Shown: positions 59,423 to 64,000 of the stretch, in pieces
Layout of the letters: each line of letters opens with the position of its first letter
Position numbering within the stretch: position 1 is the stretch's first letter
Origin: Lateolabrax maculatus
Lineage: Eukaryota > Chordata > Actinopteri > Acropomatiformes > Lateolabracidae
Direction: 5' to 3'
Assembly: GCA_031216445.1 (NCBI GenBank)
Contig: CM062210.1
Span: 22,303,001 to 22,367,000 of the forward strand
DNA: 64,000 nt
The notes under the pieces: model-generated
Databases searched by the model: none
Seen by the model: the letters and a program-made list of their open reading frames with translations, nothing else
What the model was told of the DNA's origin: nothing
Translations under genes and position numbers: made by a program

Positions 59423-59569
59423 TTTGCAAGGAAGGTTTTTTTCTGTTGCTCTGGTATTTCAAGTCTGATACTGCATGTTAGTGTTTTTGTTTTTTGTTTC
59501 TATTTTGCCGGGCTTGATGCTAAAATGATCTTTTCTTTTCAGATTTTTCAAGAAGACAAAAAACTTCCT

Positions 59570-60301
59570 ATGCAGTGGTTGTGTAAGTACTGCACATTTT
59601 GTGCTGAAAAGAGGTGCTTCTTACTTAAGCATTACCGCTTAAAACACGGGTGCCACACTCGAATATCACCACTACCGTGCCTTTATAAGGAGTGCCTGTG
59701 CACATTTAAATCTTTCAATGCACTCAAAGTCCACTTATCAACATGGCACACTCAAAAGGACCTGGGGAACGTGGGTGAAACTGCTTTCCATTGTCAGCTG
59801 TGTGACTTTGTGGAGCCTTGCACTGGAGCTGACTTTTTTACCCATTTACGAAGACATTTGAAGCTGAAGCAAAAGGTTTCCTGTCCATATCAAGGCTGTA
59901 GCTTTCAGAGCAATGTTTATTCAACCTTTAATGCACATAAAAGCAAAGAACATCAAGACCACAATAAGATGGCATTCAAACCTGAAATTGTGTCACATAA
60001 TGTACTTGAGGTACCTCCACCTAATATAAATATTCAACCTGAGGATAGTGCCCCTGAAACTGATCAGGTTGAGTTTGAGGTTACTGAGCTCAATGAAGAT
60101 GTGGGAGACTTGGAGAGTCAGTTGGAACATAATGTAGCTGCTGTTTTTCTGAAAATGTCATCGATTCTTAACATCTCTGAAAATGCCCTGCAAGAAGTTA
60201 TAGAGCAGATCAACCAAATTTATGTGCTTTCACAGCCATTGTTACATACCTCGGTTGGAAAAATACTAAATCAACATTGTGGAGATGTTGAGGACTCTTA
60301 A
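59570..60301 (+). CDS. Four-finger C2H2 protein, unit 9
   Basis: 243 codons, same protein as units 1, 2, 7 and 8. Confidence 0.73.
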   Translation: MQWLCKYCTFCAEKRCFLLKHYRLKHGCHTRISPLPCLYKECLCTFKSFNALKVHLSTWHTQKDLGNVGETAFHCQLCDFVEPCTGADFFTHLRRHLKLKQKVSCPYQGCSFQSNVYSTFNAHKSKEHQDHNKMAFKPEIVSHNVLEVPPPNINIQPEDSAPETDQVEFEVTELNEDVGDLESQLEHNVAAVFLKMSSILNISENALQEVIEQINQIYVLSQPLLHTSVGKILNQHCGDVEDS

Positions 60302-60782
60302 GTGAGTGAGATAGCTAAAGTATTTACTGAGAATAATGTATTCCTGAAATTCACTTCTACTAGGGGGTCATTGTCAACCACTAGCAAGCGAACATCATAC
60401 ATTTGAAAAGAATTCTCAGTGGTGACGCCTATTGAGTTTGTCCTAAAAAATGACAGGCAGACAGTTGTGTATATCCCCATACTAAAAATGCTGCAGACAT
60501 TACAAAACAATGGAGAAATTTTAGATAAGGCCATGTCATCTGAGACAAATTTGTCACAAGGATACAGATCTCACAGGGATGGTTACCGGTTTAAAGACAA
60601 TTCTCTCTTGACAGAGGAAGAATTCAGGATTGCTCTTTTCTTGTACATAGATGATTTTGAGGTGGCTAAGCCCTTGGGAACCTCCAAAAAGAAACACAAG
60701 CTGCCATCTACTGGGTACTTGGAAATCTACACCCTAAATATCGCTCCTCTCTTCATTCCATTCAGCTTGCTCTACTCATCAT
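60302..60782 (+). pseudogene. Transposase remnant, unit 9
   Basis: TGA at 60404-60406, frameshift at about 60701-60703. Two private missense changes. Confidence 0.62.
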
Positions 60783-63068
60783 CGCTGAAGATGATATCAG
60801 GAAGTTGACTTTAAATGAGAGACCACAGTCTATTGAAGAATTAAAAGTGCAACTGGTAGATAAACTGTCACTGCAGTATGACTTTAAACTGCAGTATGAA
60901 GATCAAGACTTCCATAATGCCCTCTGCAATTTGACTGAAATAACTGATTTACCTGAAAGAGCTACGCTCAAAATCATCCCTCTTGTGACTCTCCATTTAA
61001 CCGCATTGTCATCACCCACCACAACATCAGACACTGAGTGCAGCACAGCAGACACTGAGATCCTGTCGACAGGAAGAGCATCACCATCGCTAAGACAACA
61101 GTGGCCAGATTTCTTTGACATACCCAATTTCTCAGTTGATGTTGACTATAGACTCAGACAGGCAGATCTTGCCTTTATGAAGGATGGAACACGTATGACT
61201 CTACCACGAGATATGAAGCATGACATACTAGAAAAGCTTGCTGAGACGATGTACAGTTTCGAGGCTTACCCTAAAGATGATGACTTCAGCAGTGTTGCAA
61301 AAGCACTAATTAGCAAACACCCCTGCCTCACTGAGCCTGGACCACACAGATGGTATGGCTGGAAAAACAGCCTTAAATTATCGCACAAAGCTTCAAAAAG
61401 CTGGATGTGAGGATGTAGCAATCAATGGAGGCAAAAGAAGTAAAGGCAACCCAGAAGGAGAATCCTCAAGCAAGAATATCAAACGGCCAAAAAGAGGTGA
61501 AGCAAACTACCTACCTAACTTACCTGAAGGACATGATGAAACAAGCCTTGAAAATGCCAGAAAGGTTCTCGTGGAAGAAATGAAGAAGAAACAACCCAAT
61601 GGCACTCTCATCTCACAAATGATGGACCAATCATTCCCACTACGCAGACAAGAAATTGTAGAAAAGGAACCTGCTGTACAGAACATTGTTGAACGATGGC
61701 CAGCACTCTTCACAGACAGGTAAACTATTTTTGTTCTCAACCAATAAAATAATGCCTATCAAAAAGAAATTCAAGGTGTGTGGCTAGAAATCCAAACACA
61801 CTTGTTGGAATGTTAACACTTCTGCCATCTCTCCATCCCTACCCACCCCTCTCTCTACTTTTCAGGTGTTTGCTGAGTTCAACAGAATCGCAAGTAAGAA
61901 TCTTGAGGGAGACTTCTTTGAGGCTCTGGACCAGTATACCCCACGTTTCATTGAACTTTTCAAAACAAGAAGGGGAACTGTTGGCCAGAAGCTCAGTGAG
62001 CTGATGCAGCACATGAGCTGGATGGTAAGTAGGTTAATTTTGCTTTTGATCTGTGTGATAGTTCATCAATCAAGTTCTAAATGAGATGATCCAGCCCAAC
62101 CTATTCTATTTCCTGTCTGACTTGTGCTTGTGCCTTGCAAATTACTCTGTTAACTGGTCTTTTCTCTCTCTGTGTATCATTAGACACCAGACGTGACAGT
62201 ACTTCGCTCTGTTGTCCTCAAAGGCATTCCTATTTTACTTGGTGACGACTCCAGTGAATTCTTCAAGACATGCTCTGTAAGTACTTGCACATAAGAAAAA
62301 GTTTGGTCTGCATTAAAATAGAACTATATCTGTGCTGACATAGAAGATGTAATTTTATCTGCACAATATACAATATACATTTTGTACAGTGATTGATGTA
62401 TTTTGTATGGCAATTCCTCCACAGCTAATCTGAGAGGTATTTAAACAGCCAGTAAATAAAAATGAAATTTGCCACATAAACGTTGTACACATTAATTAAT
62501 TGTAAATCTAAGGAGCAGGAGTCCAGGCTGAAAAGTCAGTGTCACTGTTTAAGAATATATGGACCTTGTGGACCATAGCTTTAGTTTAATCATACCACAT
62601 TTATTTTGTTGGTTATATTGTAACAATCCAGTGTGAACACATATTTAAAACCATATTCCCTAGCAAATGCTTTCAACATTAAAAATGAATGTTTAGAAGA
62701 GCATAAATTGCCATGCTGAAGAATGTGTGTGTGTGTCTTTGTAGGGTACAGCGAGAGACGAGGCCCTAGAATGCACTGTCGGTGTGCTGACAGTTGTCAG
62801 TGAAGATAATCCTCATGAGGGTCCAAGTTCAGTAGACCTCCAGCCCATCTCCACTGCCATCATTCTGGAGGGAGGTATCATCATGGATCATATAAAAAAA
62901 CTTGCCTCAGGCAGTTTGTCTGTTATTTGGGCTTACATATGCTTTGCATTTGGATTACCCAAAATGCATGGCAAATACACTCAACTTCATTCAGACTGTG
63001 ATGCTTGGACTGGGAAAGAAAACCTCCCACCAAAACTGTTAACTTTGAAGAACAGTCTACTGGGTTAG
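60783..63068 (+). pseudogene. PB1-like/SAMD3-like module, unit 9
   Basis: Exon A 60783-61719 (frameshift 61378/61379, Glu variant), B 61866-62024, C 62184-62276, D 62745-63068. Confidence 0.74.
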
Positions 63069-63836
63069 ACCAGTAAAGAGCCATCAGCTGTCAGATAGCA
63101 CTTTGTAAATTATGCAGCAGTTAATGTTCTCCTGTTATCAGAGAAAGTTTTATGCTTTCATGCAACTGAGCTGGCTTGTTTATGATCTCAAAAAAAAAAA
63201 AAATTCTATTAAAGTGTACCATGTTATGCTAGTATGCTAATGGTGGAAATAGCGCCACCTTGTGTTGCAAAGAGTTGTTAGATAATGTTGTCAGAAAGGA
63301 ACCTAGCAAGGTTGACCTGTTTACATTTGTGTTTTGGGAAAACTTTTAATTATAGTAGTTATAATGTAGTACAAATACAAAACCCAAGGAGTGATGTTTT
63401 TCTGTGTTGGTTTAAACCTTGGACTGATGCTCGCTTTGGGACACAAAAGCATTTGTTGTACTTTCAGTTTTGATCAGAAATGCAATGATTTTGCATGCAC
63501 TGAAGTCCTGTAATTATCAGGTGTTTACCTGTTTAATATTGTGAGACTGTTACATGCATAGAATTAGCTCACAAAAATGTGGTTTTATTTTTGCCATGTC
63601 CATGTCATGTTCTACAGTCAAATCAAACCACAAGTTTGTTGTTTAGCTGCTGTTTTGTACTTGAATGTACAAGAAAGTGATACTTGGGAACAGAACACTT
63701 GAGGCTGAATAATAGATTTAATGCATATTGTTATTACAATAGCCTAACAGACATAGATCACACTATGAGCAATTTTGCAACTAGCTTTAAAATACATTAA
63801 ATATGACAAGAGGATAGAGAACAGTCATTTTATTGT

Positions 63837-64000
63837 TTATTGTAAGGTTATTACATGAGTGATAAAACACACATTTTATATTGGAGAATTGGAATCAAAA
63901 GTAACAATATCGAACATTTATTGTTCAGCCTAGATCTGTCAGTGATGCAATTATTTTTTTAATAAATGTTGTAATGCAGCTGAACAAACCCAGTGAGTGT
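63837..64000 (+). repeat. Array unit 10 (first 164 bases)
   Basis: Same sequence as the unit 1 start, with the gttcagcctag spelling of units 1-6. Confidence 0.93.

Larger units (their letters stand above)
57957..63836 (+). repeat. Array unit 9 (short form)
   Basis: Returns to HGHIVLP and YSFEAYP. Private changes in the remnant (LQNN for LLNN, TSKKK for TSRKK). The gaaattaactg head variant is shared with units 5 and 6. The acagtcatttt end is shared with units 2 and 3. Confidence 0.95.
1..64000 (+). repeat. Tandem array of compound ERV/DNA-transposon units (nine full, one partial)
   Basis: The same landmarks recur in the same order and orientation through the whole window: RT motif YVDD, a TA microsatellite, the zinc-finger ORF, the SAMD3-like exons and the transposon right end. 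Periods measured at the RT landmark are 5866, 5868, 5870, 5866, 11372, 11371, 5867 and 5876 bases. No unique host sequence is seen at either edge, so the array extends beyond both ends. Copies are nearly identical, with a few substitutions per kilobase at most by eye. An assembly artefact is unlikely to explain all of it, because each copy carries its own variants and the variants form ordered blocks. Confidence 0.97.
59423..64000 (+). mobile_element. Left-truncated CMC-type transposon copy, unit 9 (runs off the window)
   Basis: The non-coding tail begins at 63069 and is cut by the window edge before the right terminus. Confidence 0.78.

Noticed and set aside
1..64000. Assembly artefact as the full explanation of the array
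   Set aside because: Each unit has private variants, variant blocks switch partner in an ordered way, and two unit lengths occur. Copy number could still be wrong.
1..64000. CRISPR-like or bacterial defence system
   Set aside because: Introns, ERV, LINE and teleost families show animal DNA. The repeats are kilobases long with no spacers.

Overview
The window is eukaryotic DNA, almost certainly from a teleost fish. The evidence is spliced-type introns with GT/AG ends, a fish-type class I endogenous retrovirus (ERV), a fish LINE fragment, a dispersed repeat common in percomorph fish, and C2H2/SAMD3-like coding modules that I recognise from multicopy teleost families. There is no ordinary single-copy host gene, tRNA, rRNA or CRISPR.

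The whole window is one head-to-tail tandem array. With base 1 as the phase, it holds nine complete units and the first 164 bases of a tenth. Unit starts are 1, 5867, 11733, 17603, 23471, 34843, 46214, 52080, 57957 and 63837. Seven units are about 5.87 kb (short) and two adjacent ones, units 5 and 6, are about 11.37 kb (long). Copies differ by scattered substitutions and small indels only.

The long units explain the architecture. Each contains an ERV whose reverse transcriptase (RT) is interrupted by a DNA transposon. Reading along a long unit: 3' half of RT, RNase H remnant, integrase (core and C-terminal domain), no env, one LTR, a LINE fragment, the gag/pol 5' part, then the 5' half of RT. 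At that point a transposon of about 7.4 kb begins (28030-35425 and 39403-46796). Its ends are inverted CACTGTAAA and a 4-bp AGTA direct repeat flanks it. It is a CMC-type (CACTA/EnSpm or Chapaev-like) element. Inside it are candidate leader exons, an ORF for a four-finger C2H2 protein, a broken remnant of the transposase N-terminal region, and the exons of a PB1-like/SAMD3-like second protein. The transposase core is absent, so the element is non-autonomous.

The short units are long units that lost about 5.49 kb, from within integrase to the intron upstream of the zinc-finger exon. That deletion removed the LTR, LINE, gag/pol 5' part, transposon left end and all candidate leader exons. One LTR per long unit, placed between the pol 3' and pol 5' parts, is what LTR-LTR unequal exchange of a provirus would give. 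Shared variants form blocks that switch partner inside units 4 and 6, showing further unequal exchange or conversion.

No module appears to work as a complete system. RT lacks its first catalytic region, RNase H is mostly deleted, integrase is frameshifted, and the second transposon protein has frame lesions. The exception is the zinc-finger ORF, which stays open in all nine copies.
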